Below, piece after piece: positions 42,656-52,070 of a DNA stretch of 64,000 nt. Below the pieces are notes generated by a model. It ran no database searches, was not told where the DNA came from, and saw only the letters and a program-made list of their open reading frames with translations. Source of the stretch: Clostridia bacterium (GTDB taxonomy: Bacteria; Bacillota; Clostridia; Oscillospirales; Acutalibacteraceae). The stretch is taken from positions 1 to 64,000 of the forward strand of contig JAFSEP010000041.1 in the NCBI GenBank assembly GCA_017435665.1. The letters run 5' to 3'. The position numbers and the translations under genes were made by a program. How positions within the stretch are numbered: the first letter of the stretch is position 1; each line of letters opens with the position of its first letter.

Positions 42656-43393
42656 TTAAGATATATTTGTTCGTCCGTTAATTATTTCTCTGAGCTTAAC
42701 GGGGTTTCGTGTTGTTATATTGTCAGGCGAGAGTGACAGTATTTCGTGCATTGCTTTTTCCTTGTCAACTGTCCATATTGAGACAAGTAAGCCCTCATTA
42801 TGAAAATACTCAACAAGTTCCCTTGTCGCACCCGTATATTTGAAATTAATACCGATTGCACCGCTTTGCTTTACCTTATCACATATTTCCCTGAGGTAAT
42901 CGCTGCTTTTAGCCTTTCTCTTGTTGACGTTCACGTTAAGATAGTATTCCACATTTTCCGTCTGCTCCTTTACTGCATCAAGGAACTCGTCCTTAACTCC
43001 CGTAAAGAATATCTGATCAAGAACACCGTATTCTTCAGCGCATTTCTCAATTTTATCAAGAGCTGTTGTTTCCTTGATATCAACGTTTACCCTGACATTT
43101 GGATGCTTGCTGATAAGGTCAAATGCTTGCGAAAGCTCAACCTCTCCACCCTTGGGTGTATCGTGAGCAAGAACGGGGTTTTCGTTTTCATCAAAGCTGA
43201 CATCAAACTCTATAATTTCCACATCCAGAGAAAGTGCTTTTTCAAGAAAGTTCAATGAATTTTCCTCTGTTCCTTCACAGCCCGTGTGTGCAGTTACCGT
43301 AAAGCCCCGGGGCAAGGAAAGAGGCAAGTTCTTATACTCCTTGACCTTCAGGTAATCGTTTATCAAAAATGCAGACATAATCACCAATCCCAC
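42656..43393 (-). CDS. GDPD-family phosphodiesterase, probable frameshift at the start
   Basis: The intact frame from the GTG at 43393 gives 245 residues but cuts the membrane helix ([13 protein letters not shown]). The natural start is the ATG at 43436, 8 nt from GGAGG, but eight A residues follow it and put it one base out of frame. With seven A the protein would begin [20 protein letters not shown], a good anchor. So the A8 tract (43426-43433) is an indel, a slippage switch or a sequencing error. The catalytic domain starts [15 protein letters not shown]; the usual HRG is HTG, losing a catalytic Arg, while [17 protein letters not shown] is kept. Activity is therefore doubtful. Confidence 0.75.
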   Translation of the reverse strand: MGLVIMSAFLINDYLKVKEYKNLPLSLPRGFTVTAHTGCEGTEENSLNFLEKALSLDVEIIEFDVSFDENENPVLAHDTPKGGEVELSQAFDLISKHPNVRVNVDIKETTALDKIEKCAEEYGVLDQIFFTGVKDEFLDAVKEQTENVEYYLNVNVNKRKAKSSDYLREICDKVKQSGAIGINFKYTGATRELVEYFHNEGLLVSIWTVDKEKAMHEILSLSPDNITTRNPVKLREIINGRTNIS

Positions 43394-43545
43394 CGACAGT
43401 ATGATACAAGCTGCCGATATTATTCTTTTTTTTCATACACATACCTCCGAAACAGTCAATATATTCTATCAAAGAAAAGCTCTGAGGTCAATATAAAAGT
43501 GAAATACGGAGCAGAAAACTGCTCCGTATAGAATCAGAGTGATGA

Positions 43546-45303
43546 TTAACCTAAGTCAGGCTTATCTGTAATAATCACCTGAGGCTCTACGCACTTTTCA
43601 AGTTCAAGAACAACGATTTCATTTTCTTCTTTAAGTAAGGATCCGGGAAGATAAAGTGTTTTCTGAGGACCGATATCCCAGAATCTGCCGAGATTGAAAC
43701 CGTTTATGTAGATATTACCCTTGGTGAAATGGTCAAAGCGTACAAAGCATTCCTTGCCCGGTTCAGCTCTGAACTTACCCTTAAAGAACATAGGATACTT
43801 CTCTGCGCCAAGGTTATAATCAAGCTTTTCAAGGTTATCGAGAGGAAGGCAGGTAACCTCAAAATCCATAAGCTGCTGAAGGTTAAGGAAGAGTCCGCTG
43901 ATGCCCTTGCGGTCTGTGATATGCTCACCGTAGTTGACACGTCCCATGGCATCAACAAGAATTCCGATTTCATTAGCATCCTTATTGAAATTAAAGGCAT
44001 TCGAAGCCTTATTAAGAAGCTTGCTGATAAAATTCTGTTTAACAGGCTTATATTCATAGGTCTTTTTATATTTGCCGTTAAGATAAAGATATGCTCTGTC
44101 GTGGAGATCCTTTATTCTCAGCTCCATAAGACCATATGCACCCTGAACCACAGTCTTATAGTAAATCATACCGAAATTCTGACCAAAGTATTCCATACCC
44201 TCGGGAAGAGGTGAATAGTGCTTCTCACCGATATTTTCCATATTTTCGAAGAGACCTGTTTTTTCTTCAAGCTTTACAATACCGATATGCTGTCTCTGCG
44301 GACTGGGAGGAAGCTCACTGAGAGGAAGATTCTGCTTCTTGTGAAGAATATCCCTGACTGCGTGATATGCAGGTGTATAATCACCGTATTCATTGAGCAG
44401 AGCGCAATAGTCATAGCTTGTTACGGTTGGCTCAAACACATCCTTATGGTTTGCACCGGCGGTAAAGCCGAAGTTCGTGCCGCCGTGGAACATATAGAAA
44501 TTAAAGCTGGCATCCTGAGCAAAAAAGGCTTCGATTTCCTTTATGATTGACTGATACTCACGTGTGTGATGCTTATCGCCCCAATGGTCAAACCATCCGC
44601 ACCAGAATTCCATACACATCTTGGGCATATTGTCCTGAATTCCGTCGAGAGCTTTGAAAACGGTTGCTGCCCTGCTGCCGAAATTGAGTGTCTTATAAAC
44701 GCCCGACAATCCGCCGCCGTGTATCATACTCTTTTCATCACCGTCAGATGTGAAGAAAAGAACATCTATTGAATTATCAATGAATATCTGTCTTATTCTT
44801 TCAAGATACTTTTTATCATTACCGTAGCTTCCGTATTCATTTTCTATCTGCATAGCGATAATATTACCGCCTCTGGTTTTCTGGAGAGGAGCAACGAGGG
44901 AAAGAAGCTCATTGAAGAAATCCCTCACATGACCGAGGAATATTTCATCGTTACAGCGAAGTCTTATATTCTTATCCTTGAGAAGCCATGCAGGAAATCC
45001 GCCGAAATCCCACTCTGCACAGATATAGGGGCCCGGTCTGAGAATAACGTTAAGTCCGAGCTTTTCGGCTGTTTTAATATATCTGACAATATCAAGTCTT
45101 CCGCTGAAATCAAACTCTCCCTTTTTAGGCTCATGAAGATTCCAGCACACATAGGTTTCAACCGTATTAAAGCCGCAGGCCTTCAGCTTCATAAGTCTGT
45201 CTTCCCAATATTCGGGAAGAATACGGAAATAGTGCATAGCGCCTGAATAGATGGTATACGGCTCACCGTCGAGATAAAATTTACCGTTTTTTATTTCAAG
45301 CAT
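43546..45303 (-). CDS. Beta-galactosidase, family GH35
   Basis: 585 residues, no signal peptide. Starts LEIKNGKFYLDGEPYTIYSGAMHYFR-type GH35 N-terminus (split here for length) with GFNTVETYVCWNLHEP and LRPGPYICAEWDFGGFPAWL. The acid/base Glu lies in MQIENEYGSYG (about 157) and the nucleophile Glu in MCMEFWCGWFDHWG (about 231). C-terminal jelly-roll domains end with FDHFTKGNIYINGFNLGRFW. It removes terminal beta-galactose from imported oligosaccharides. Single gene in minus orientation. Confidence 0.95.
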   Translation of the reverse strand: MLEIKNGKFYLDGEPYTIYSGAMHYFRILPEYWEDRLMKLKACGFNTVETYVCWNLHEPKKGEFDFSGRLDIVRYIKTAEKLGLNVILRPGPYICAEWDFGGFPAWLLKDKNIRLRCNDEIFLGHVRDFFNELLSLVAPLQKTRGGNIIAMQIENEYGSYGNDKKYLERIRQIFIDNSIDVLFFTSDGDEKSMIHGGGLSGVYKTLNFGSRAATVFKALDGIQDNMPKMCMEFWCGWFDHWGDKHHTREYQSIIKEIEAFFAQDASFNFYMFHGGTNFGFTAGANHKDVFEPTVTSYDYCALLNEYGDYTPAYHAVRDILHKKQNLPLSELPPSPQRQHIGIVKLEEKTGLFENMENIGEKHYSPLPEGMEYFGQNFGMIYYKTVVQGAYGLMELRIKDLHDRAYLYLNGKYKKTYEYKPVKQNFISKLLNKASNAFNFNKDANEIGILVDAMGRVNYGEHITDRKGISGLFLNLQQLMDFEVTCLPLDNLEKLDYNLGAEKYPMFFKGKFRAEPGKECFVRFDHFTKGNIYINGFNLGRFWDIGPQKTLYLPGSLLKEENEIVVLELEKCVEPQVIITDKPDLG

Positions 45304-45400
45304 ATTCTTTCTCCTTTGCTTTTATTGTTAAAAATTATACCTTATATCTCCGGTTCGGTCAAGTGTGAGCAAAATAAAACAGCCTTCTTGTTTTAAAAAC

Positions 45401-45429
45401 TTGCATTCAGCGCTTTATTATGATAAAAT
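45401..45429 (+). promoter_or_regulatory. Promoter of the metF operon
   Basis: TTGCAT (45401-45406), 17-nt spacer, TAAAAT (45424-45429). About 45 nt of leader precede metF, too short for a SAM riboswitch. Confidence 0.6.
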
Positions 45430-45475
45430 GTCTTAATCATAAAAGAGATTTCCCTGTTTCACGGAGGCGATAGAA

Positions 45476-46339
45476 ATGAAAATAATTGATATAATCAAGG
45501 CTGATAAGCCCAGCCTTTCCTTTGAGGTTTTTCCGCCCAAAACAAGTGATAACTTTGAATCTGTTATGGCAGCCACAACAGAGATAGCAAAGCTCTCACC
45601 CAGCTATATGAGCGTAACCTACGGTGCCGGTGGGGGTACCTCGGAATACACGGCTGAAATTGCATCCTCACTTATGAAAATGGGAGTCACCTCCCTTGCT
45701 CACCTGACCTGCATATCTTCAACCAGGGAGGAGGTACACGGTCTTCTCAGAAACCTTAAAGAAAAGGGCATTGAAAACATCCTTGCTCTGAGAGGCGATA
45801 TCCCTAAGGACGGACTCGTCAGTGCCAATCCCGAATATCGCTATGCAAGTGAGCTGGCCAAGGAAATCCGTGACTTCGGAGGCTTCTGCATCGGCGGAGC
45901 CTGCTATCCCGAGGGACATCCCGACAGTGAAAACGGTGTAAAGGATATAGAAAGCCTTAAAATCAAGGTGGAAAACGGATGTGAGTTTCTCACAACACAG
46001 ATGTTTTTTGATAACAATATTCTTTATAATTTCCTTTACAGGCTTTATAAGGCGGGTGTTAATGTGCCCGTTGTGCCGGGAATTATGCCTGTTACAAATG
46101 CAAGTCAGATAAAGCGCATCTGTTCAATTTCACAGAACGCTCTGCCTCAGCAGTTTGTGAGGCTTGTTGACCGTTACGGTGACAATCCCCTTGCTATGAA
46201 GCAGGCGGGTATCGCCTATGCAACTCAGCAGATAATCGACCTTTACGCCAACGGAATAAACGCTGTTCACGTCTATTCAATGAACAAGCCTGACGTGGCT
46301 GAGGCAATCAAAAACAATCTTTCACACATTATTGCTTAA
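45476..46339 (+). CDS. metF: Methylenetetrahydrofolate reductase
   Basis: 287 residues. N-terminus PSLSFEVFPPKTSDNFESV, LAHLTCISSTREEVHGLL, NILALRGDIPKDG and FLTTQMFFDNNILYNF are the family blocks of the FAD-containing TIM barrel. It makes 5-methyltetrahydrofolate, the methyl donor for MetH encoded two genes downstream. The GGAGGCG ribosome binding site precedes the ATG. First gene of a three-gene methionine operon. Confidence 0.95.
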   Translation: MKIIDIIKADKPSLSFEVFPPKTSDNFESVMAATTEIAKLSPSYMSVTYGAGGGTSEYTAEIASSLMKMGVTSLAHLTCISSTREEVHGLLRNLKEKGIENILALRGDIPKDGLVSANPEYRYASELAKEIRDFGGFCIGGACYPEGHPDSENGVKDIESLKIKVENGCEFLTTQMFFDNNILYNFLYRLYKAGVNVPVVPGIMPVTNASQIKRICSISQNALPQQFVRLVDRYGDNPLAMKQAGIAYATQQIIDLYANGINAVHVYSMNKPDVAEAIKNNLSHIIA

Positions 46340-46350
46340 TCAGAAAATTT

Positions 46351-46950
46351 ATGAGTATTCACAGCATTGGTTACGGTGTCATTGACATTGAAAATATTGA
46401 ACTTAATAAAAACGAAGTCGCCCTGAGACTGAAAACTGAAAGAGGCTTCACCTCACCCGAAATTGAGAAATGTCTCAATTCCCTGCAATCCTGTTCCTGC
46501 GTCAAATATTCCGTTGTGAAGGTGCCCGTTCTCTGCGGAAAAAACGGAGAGCTTGACTTGGGCTTCGGGAATTTTCGCAGCACGGATCTTACCAAAAATC
46601 TCAGAAATTGCAATGAAGCCTTTATTTTTGCGGTAACTATCGGCACAGGTGTTGACAGACTTCTCAAAAGTCTTTCCCTTGTTTCGTCTGCCGATTTATT
46701 CATTACCGACGGTCTTGCCTCCGCACTTGTTGAAAGTGCCTGCGACGAAGCCGAAAAACGCATAAAGGGAGAACTCATCTGTAATCCACGCTTCAGTCCC
46801 GGATACGGCGATCTTTCGCTTTCGGTACAGCCCGGTATACTGCAACTTCTCAATGCCGAAAGGCTTCTGGGCATAAAGCTTAACGAGAGTCTTATGATGA
46901 CTCCTACGAAAACAATAACTGCAATTATGGGGATAAAAAATGAAAACTGA
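46351..46950 (+). CDS. Methionine synthase reactivation-domain protein (stand-alone)
   Basis: 199 residues. The C-terminal part RFSPGYGDLSLSVQPGILQLL ... MTPTKTITAIMGI (split) matches the SAM-binding activation domain found at the end of full-length MetH. It would reductively methylate oxidised cob(II)alamin on the MetH core encoded next. It starts 11 nt after metF and overlaps the metH ATG by 11 nt, so the three proteins are made together. Confidence 0.88.
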   Translation: MSIHSIGYGVIDIENIELNKNEVALRLKTERGFTSPEIEKCLNSLQSCSCVKYSVVKVPVLCGKNGELDLGFGNFRSTDLTKNLRNCNEAFIFAVTIGTGVDRLLKSLSLVSSADLFITDGLASALVESACDEAEKRIKGELICNPRFSPGYGDLSLSVQPGILQLLNAERLLGIKLNESLMMTPTKTITAIMGIKNEN

Positions 46951-49300
46951 TATAAGAGAACTGATTAAAACAAAGCGTCTGTTTTTTGACGGCGGTACAG
47001 GTACCGTCCTTCAGAGTATGGGACTTCAGGCAGGAGAAACACCTGAAAGCTGGAATCTGACAAACAGCGAAAAAATCACAGCACTTCACAAAAGCTATCT
47101 TGAAGCAGGCTGTAACATAATCAAAACAAACACCTTTGGTATAAATAAAAACAAATACGGCAATTATGCTGAAATGATAGTTGCCGCACTTGAGTGTGCC
47201 AGAGAGGCAGTCAGGAACTATGAGGATGCATATATCGCTTTCGATATAGGTCCCACAGGAAGACTCCTTGAACCTCTCGGAGATCTTGCCTTTGAGGATG
47301 CTGTTGAGCTGTTCGCAGCCAATATAAACATCGCCAAAGAAAACGGTGCTGATATTGTCTTAATTGAGACAATGAACGACAGCTATGAAACCAAAGCAGC
47401 AGTTCTTGCCGCTAAAGAAAACTGTGATTTACCCATATTTGTAACCAACGCCTATGACGAAACCGGAAAGCTTATGACGGGCGCTTCACCCGAAGCCATG
47501 ATTACCCTGCTTGAAGGACTGGGTGTTGATGCACTTGGTATGAACTGCTCAATGGGTCCCGATATGATGCTTGACATAATTCCGAAATTTGCGGAAAACG
47601 TATCCGTTCCGATTATAGTAAATCCCAATGCCGGCTTACCTCAGGTAATCGACGGTAAAACTGTTTTCGGAACCGATGCAGACACCTTTGCCGACTATAT
47701 GGTTAAAATGGCTGAAGCAGGTGCTTGCGTCTTAGGCGGTTGCTGCGGTACTACGCCCGAATATATAAGAAAAACAAAGAAAAGGGTCAGTACGGTTCCC
47801 TATCGCATACCCGAAAAGAAAAACACAACCGTTGTTTCCTCTTACACTCATTCGGTAAAAATCGGCACTCAGCCGGTTCTTATCGGTGAAAGGATAAATC
47901 CCACAGGTAAGCCCAAGCTGAAGCAGGCACTGAAGGATAACAATATCAGCTATATTCTCAATGAAGCTGTCAGACAGACCGATAAGGGTGTCCACATTCT
48001 CGACGTAAATGTGGGACTGCCTGAAATTAACGAAGCAGAGGTTATGTTTGAGTGCATCAAGGCAATTCAGACCGTCACCGATGTGCCCCTGCAGATAGAC
48101 TCATCGGATCCTCAGGTTCTTGACAAGGCTATGATGGTTTATAACGGTAAGGCTCTTATAAACTCGGTCAACGGCAAGAAGGAAAGCATGGACAGTATTC
48201 TTCCTCTTGTGAAGAAATACGGTGGCTGTGTGATAGCTCTCACCATTGACGAAAACGGCATCCCCGATACTGCTCGGGGCAGAGCGGAGATAGCAGCAAA
48301 AATTGCTCTTGAAGCAGAAAAATACGGCATTGATAAAAAGGAAATAATCGTAGATCCTCTGGCATTGTCTGTTTCATCTGATACAAATAGTGCAAATATT
48401 ACTTTGGAATCAATCAGACTCATCAGGAATATGGGGCTTCGCACAAGCCTCGGTGTTTCAAACATATCCTTCGGACTTCCTCAGAGAGATAAGATAAACT
48501 CTGCATTCTTTGCCTGTGCACTTGAAAACGGTCTTGACTGTGCAATTATGAATCCCTTCTCACAGCCGATGACCGATACTTATTACGCATACCGTGTGCT
48601 TCACGGACTTGACAATAACTGCATTGATTATATAACCTATGCTGACACTCAGGATATAGCTCAGGAAGCAACTCCAAAATCAGACAGCCTTACCTTACAC
48701 GTAAGCATCGTGAAGGGTATGAAGGAGCAATCAGCCCGACTTGTGAAGAATGAGCTGGAACATCACTCACCTCTTGACATAATAAATGAGCAGATTATAC
48801 CTGCTCTGAACGAAATCGGTGTTGCTTTTGAAAATAAAAAGGCTTATCTTCCTCAGCTTCTTATGAGCGCCGAAGCCGCATCGGCAGCCTTTGAGGAAAT
48901 CAAAGCCGTTATGCCTAAGAGCGAAGGAAACGGAAATAAATCGGTTATTCTTGCCACGGTAAAGGGAGACATTCACGATATCGGTAAAAACATCGTAAAG
49001 GTTATGCTTGAAAGCTACGGCTTCACCGTTTACGATGCGGGCAGAGATATCTCACCCGAAAAAATACTCGGATGGGTACAGCAGACAAACTGCAGACTTG
49101 TAGGACTCAGCGCATTAATGACAACAACCGTACCTGCAATGGCTGAAACCGTAAAGCTACTGAAGGAAAACATTTCCGATGTAAAAGTAATGGTAGGCGG
49201 TGCGGTTCTCAACGAGGACTACGCACAGATGATAGGTGCAGACTTTTACGGCAAGGATGCTATGGATGCGGTAAGATTGGTGCAGAAGTATTACGAATAA
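46940..49300 (+). CDS. metH: Cobalamin-dependent methionine synthase lacking the activation domain
   Basis: 786 residues against about 1,200 for full-length MetH. Homocysteine-binding domain about 1-285 with zinc cysteines in GMNCSMGP and GGCCGTTPEYI. Pterin-binding domain about 310-570 (LIGERINPTGKPKLKQAL, LDVNVGLP). B12 cap about 580-670, then the B12-binding domain with the cobalt-ligating His in VKGDIHDIGKNIVKVML. The reactivation domain is absent and is supplied by the preceding gene. It needs vitamin B12 from uptake or synthesis outside this window. Confidence 0.95.
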   Translation: MKTDIRELIKTKRLFFDGGTGTVLQSMGLQAGETPESWNLTNSEKITALHKSYLEAGCNIIKTNTFGINKNKYGNYAEMIVAALECAREAVRNYEDAYIAFDIGPTGRLLEPLGDLAFEDAVELFAANINIAKENGADIVLIETMNDSYETKAAVLAAKENCDLPIFVTNAYDETGKLMTGASPEAMITLLEGLGVDALGMNCSMGPDMMLDIIPKFAENVSVPIIVNPNAGLPQVIDGKTVFGTDADTFADYMVKMAEAGACVLGGCCGTTPEYIRKTKKRVSTVPYRIPEKKNTTVVSSYTHSVKIGTQPVLIGERINPTGKPKLKQALKDNNISYILNEAVRQTDKGVHILDVNVGLPEINEAEVMFECIKAIQTVTDVPLQIDSSDPQVLDKAMMVYNGKALINSVNGKKESMDSILPLVKKYGGCVIALTIDENGIPDTARGRAEIAAKIALEAEKYGIDKKEIIVDPLALSVSSDTNSANITLESIRLIRNMGLRTSLGVSNISFGLPQRDKINSAFFACALENGLDCAIMNPFSQPMTDTYYAYRVLHGLDNNCIDYITYADTQDIAQEATPKSDSLTLHVSIVKGMKEQSARLVKNELEHHSPLDIINEQIIPALNEIGVAFENKKAYLPQLLMSAEAASAAFEEIKAVMPKSEGNGNKSVILATVKGDIHDIGKNIVKVMLESYGFTVYDAGRDISPEKILGWVQQTNCRLVGLSALMTTTVPAMAETVKLLKENISDVKVMVGGAVLNEDYAQMIGADFYGKDAMDAVRLVQKYYE

Positions 49301-49317
49301 TTCAAAAGGCAAACATT

Positions 49318-49350
49318 AAAGGCGTTGTGTCCTCAGACACAACGCCTTAG
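49318..49350 (+). terminator. Terminator of the met operon
   Basis: AAGGCGTTGTGT pairs with ACACAACGCCTT around a short loop, followed by AGCTTTTATT. Symmetric, so it may also serve the minus-strand gene at 49367. Confidence 0.8.
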
Positions 49351-49366
49351 CTTTTATTCTGTTTAA

Positions 49367-50362
49367 TCAGTTATTAAATATCTTGAATATTGTATAGATA
49401 TCAACAATGAAAACACCCATAATATATGTTCCCATAATCTTAATAGCTTCAACGGGAATTCTGCTTTCGGTTATGTTAAGATCAGCAATTCTTGCTCTCT
49501 CCCAGAGATTGAAGATTGTACCTTCTGTCTTGCCGGTAAGCTTGAGATATTCATTTGATGCGGCATACATAACTGCGTGGAGAGCAAGCTCGCCTGCAAT
49601 ATGATCATAGGACATAAGGTTTTCTTCGGGAATGTTGGGATAAAGTCTCTTCTGCTCCTCATAAAGCTTTTCGGTTGCTTCCATTAAAAGGTCACGGTTG
49701 AGAAGCTCGGGATGCTCTTCAATGTTAACGGCAATGAACACCGTCTCTCTGCCGTCCTCCATCAGAACATAAGTGAACTCAGCCATCTCAATGATATCTG
49801 TTGAGGTTTCAGGGATATCCTTGATATTGATGAAGAAGTATGTCTTGATAAGATTCATCCAATCCTCAATTGTGAGCTCCTTGATTGCATCAAGAATGCT
49901 CGGTGCCTCAGGAACCACGGGTTCTTCCGGCTGATCCGGGTCAACGGGAGGCTGATCGGGATCCACAGGCTGGTCGGGATCCACAGGCTGATCAGGATCT
50001 ACGGGCTGATCAGGATCTACGGGCTGATCGGGATCGACAGGCTGTTCAGGTTCAACAGGAGGCTGATCAGGAATAATCTTATCATAAATCTTAACGATAA
50101 CATCCATCATAATCTTTCCTGCTGCTTCCCAATTGTCTGCATCAAGAACAAAATCCATAACAACCGGCTGAAGCTTAATAGCCAGCTTACCTGAAAGCTT
50201 TGCGATTTCAGCTAAAGATTCCTTGGTTGTATTTACATTTGATGTGATTTCATCAGCAAGCTCTTTGAAGTTTCCGATAACAGTACCCGCCGCAAAAACG
50301 TTTGCTGAAAGCGAGAAAGCAAGAACTACTGACAGTAAAAGAGATATTACTTTTTTAGCCAT
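49367..50362 (-). CDS. Secreted protein with a Pro/Asp/Gln repeat linker
   Basis: 331 residues. Signal peptide 1-24 (ending NVFA). A helical domain of about 75 residues (GNFKELADEITSNVNTTKES ...), then a DPDQPV repeat linker (about 98-145), then a helical domain of about 185 residues (SILDAIKELTIEDWMNLIKT ...). No cell-wall anchor is seen. I do not recognise either domain. It is likely a surface or secreted structural protein with a stiff spacer. The start has AGGAGG upstream. Confidence 0.7.
   Translation of the reverse strand: MAKKVISLLLSVVLAFSLSANVFAAGTVIGNFKELADEITSNVNTTKESLAEIAKLSGKLAIKLQPVVMDFVLDADNWEAAGKIMMDVIVKIYDKIIPDQPPVEPEQPVDPDQPVDPDQPVDPDQPVDPDQPVDPDQPPVDPDQPEEPVVPEAPSILDAIKELTIEDWMNLIKTYFFINIKDIPETSTDIIEMAEFTYVLMEDGRETVFIAVNIEEHPELLNRDLLMEATEKLYEEQKRLYPNIPEENLMSYDHIAGELALHAVMYAASNEYLKLTGKTEGTIFNLWERARIADLNITESRIPVEAIKIMGTYIMGVFIVDIYTIFKIFNN
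49926..50070. repeat. Coding 18-bp tandem repeat
   Basis: About six to seven in-frame copies of an 18-bp unit coding for DPDQPV within the gene at 49367. Some neighbouring units are identical at DNA level, which makes copy number prone to slippage. Confidence 0.85.
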
Positions 50363-50491
50363 AAAAAAATCCTCCTAAACATATTCAATTAATTTTATCA
50401 CTTAGAAATTTGTTTGTCAATCAGAAAAATTTATATTTATAAAACAAAGTTTATAAGTATGTATATTTTCTTGCATTTTATTGAAAATTTA

Positions 50492-50520
50492 TTGTAATAT
50501 ATAAAAAAAGCGTGTATAAT
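50492..50520 (+). promoter_or_regulatory. Promoter of the M20 peptidase gene
   Basis: TTGTAA (50492-50497), 17-nt spacer, TATAAT (50515-50520), 28 nt before the ATG. Confidence 0.6.
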
Positions 50521-50548
50521 TATCAAAACCCAGAAAGGACTGATAAAA

Positions 50549-52018
50549 ATGAAAATTCTTTACGGAATACTTATTGCTCTTGCGGTTTTCATCGTTATAA
50601 CCCTTGTCAGAGCTATATTTTTTGTGCCGAAAAAGAAAGAGTATGCTCCTCTTGAAAAGGAAAACGTAGACGTGGAGAGATACAGAAAAAACCTCAGTGA
50701 GGCAATTAAAATCAAAACTATCTCATACGCTGATGAGGAGCTTATTGATTGGGGTGAATTCGAAAAATTCAGAGAGTTTCTGAAAAATGCATATCCCCTT
50801 ACCAACGAAAAATTATCGCTGGAAATCGTAGGAAAATCAAACCTTATATATTTGTGGAAGGGTAAAAATTCTTCACTTGACCCCATTGCTCTTCTCAGCC
50901 ATCAGGACGTTGTTCCCGTTTCTCAGGGAACCGAGCAGGATTGGACTCACCCCGCATTCAGCGGAGAGGACGACGGAGAATTCATCTGGGGCAGAGGCGC
51001 TCTTGATATGAAGAACCACCTTATCGGTGTTATGGAGGCTGTTGAAACTCTTATCGCAGAGGGCTTCGAGCCTGAAAGAGACGTATATCTTCTCTTTGGT
51101 GAAAACGAGGAAATCGTAGCCTCCGAAAATAACGGCGCCACAGCTATTATGAACACTCTCAAGAACAGAGGCATACACCTTGACAGCGTTCTTGACGAGG
51201 GCGGAGCAATGCTTCCGGTTAACATCAAGGGCATCATTAACAACAAGCTCCTTGCAGGTATCGGTATTGCAGAAAAGGGCTATGCTGACTATGAGATTTC
51301 TGTCAGAGCCAAGGGCGGACATTCATCTCAGTCTCCAAAGCATACGGCAGTCGGTAAGCTCGCTGATGTTATCAAGGACATTGAAAATCATCAGTTCAAA
51401 TCTAAAATGAGCAAGGGTGTATACGATCTGTTCTCACTTATCGGCAAAAACACAACCTATCCCGTAAGAATCATAACCTGCAATCTCTGGTTACTCAAGC
51501 CCCTGGTTATACAGATAATGAAGCTCATACCCCCTGCCGCAACATTTATCCGTTCAACAACGGGTGTCACTATGGCTCAGGGCAGTCCCAGTGCAAACGT
51601 GCTCCCGCAGAAGGCTTCTATCACGGTCAACTTCCGTATGATGCCCGGCACATCCATAAAGGATGTTGAAACCCACATCCGTAAGGTTGTAAGAAACAAG
51701 GATATTGAAGTAAAGCTCCTCAAGGGCAAGGAGCCCTCAAGGTTCTCTCCCACAGATTCAAGATGCTATAAAATCCTTGAAGATCTTTCAATGAGAAACA
51801 ATCCCGACACAATAGTTGCCCCCTATCTTGTTATGGGCGGAACAGACTCCTGCTTCTATCAGCCTATATGCGATAACATCTATCGCTTTGCTCCCTTCAG
51901 GGTTGACACCTCCCTCCTTCTCACAACTCACGGAACGAACGAAAGATTACCTGTTGAATGTATGGAGGACAGCGTCGCCTTCTTTAAGAGATATATCAGA
52001 CTTGCATCCGACAAATAA
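50549..52018 (+). CDS. M20-family metallopeptidase, membrane anchored
   Basis: 489 residues. N-terminal membrane helix (4-26). Di-metal catalytic domain: LLSHQDVVPV (His, Asp), IWGRGALDMKNHLIG (bridging Asp), FGENEEIVASE (catalytic Glu pair), and the second metal His near the end (TTHGTNERLP). A dimerisation domain is inserted at about 235-370 (KGGHSSQSPKHTAVGKL). The form resembles carboxypeptidase S/PM20D1-like enzymes. It would cleave small peptides or N-acyl amino acids; orientation at the membrane is unknown. Single gene. Confidence 0.88.
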   Translation: MKILYGILIALAVFIVITLVRAIFFVPKKKEYAPLEKENVDVERYRKNLSEAIKIKTISYADEELIDWGEFEKFREFLKNAYPLTNEKLSLEIVGKSNLIYLWKGKNSSLDPIALLSHQDVVPVSQGTEQDWTHPAFSGEDDGEFIWGRGALDMKNHLIGVMEAVETLIAEGFEPERDVYLLFGENEEIVASENNGATAIMNTLKNRGIHLDSVLDEGGAMLPVNIKGIINNKLLAGIGIAEKGYADYEISVRAKGGHSSQSPKHTAVGKLADVIKDIENHQFKSKMSKGVYDLFSLIGKNTTYPVRIITCNLWLLKPLVIQIMKLIPPAATFIRSTTGVTMAQGSPSANVLPQKASITVNFRMMPGTSIKDVETHIRKVVRNKDIEVKLLKGKEPSRFSPTDSRCYKILEDLSMRNNPDTIVAPYLVMGGTDSCFYQPICDNIYRFAPFRVDTSLLLTTHGTNERLPVECMEDSVAFFKRYIRLASDK

Positions 52019-52036
52019 TTGATTACAGTATACGTA

Positions 52037-52065
52037 AAAACACTCGGCAGCCGCCGAGTGTTTTT
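52037..52065. terminator. Convergent terminator
   Basis: AAAAACACTCGGC pairs with GCCGAGTGTTTTT around AGCC. It serves both the M20 gene and the minus-strand giant repeat gene. Confidence 0.8.
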
Positions 52066-52070
52066 ATTGT

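Noticed and set aside
45320..45475. Possible SAM or cobalamin riboswitch ahead of the metF operon
   Set aside because: The promoter leaves only about 45 nt of leader and no riboswitch core is visible.
49926..50070. Regular repeats that could suggest a CRISPR array
   Set aside because: The units are in-frame coding repeats of DPDQPV without spacers.
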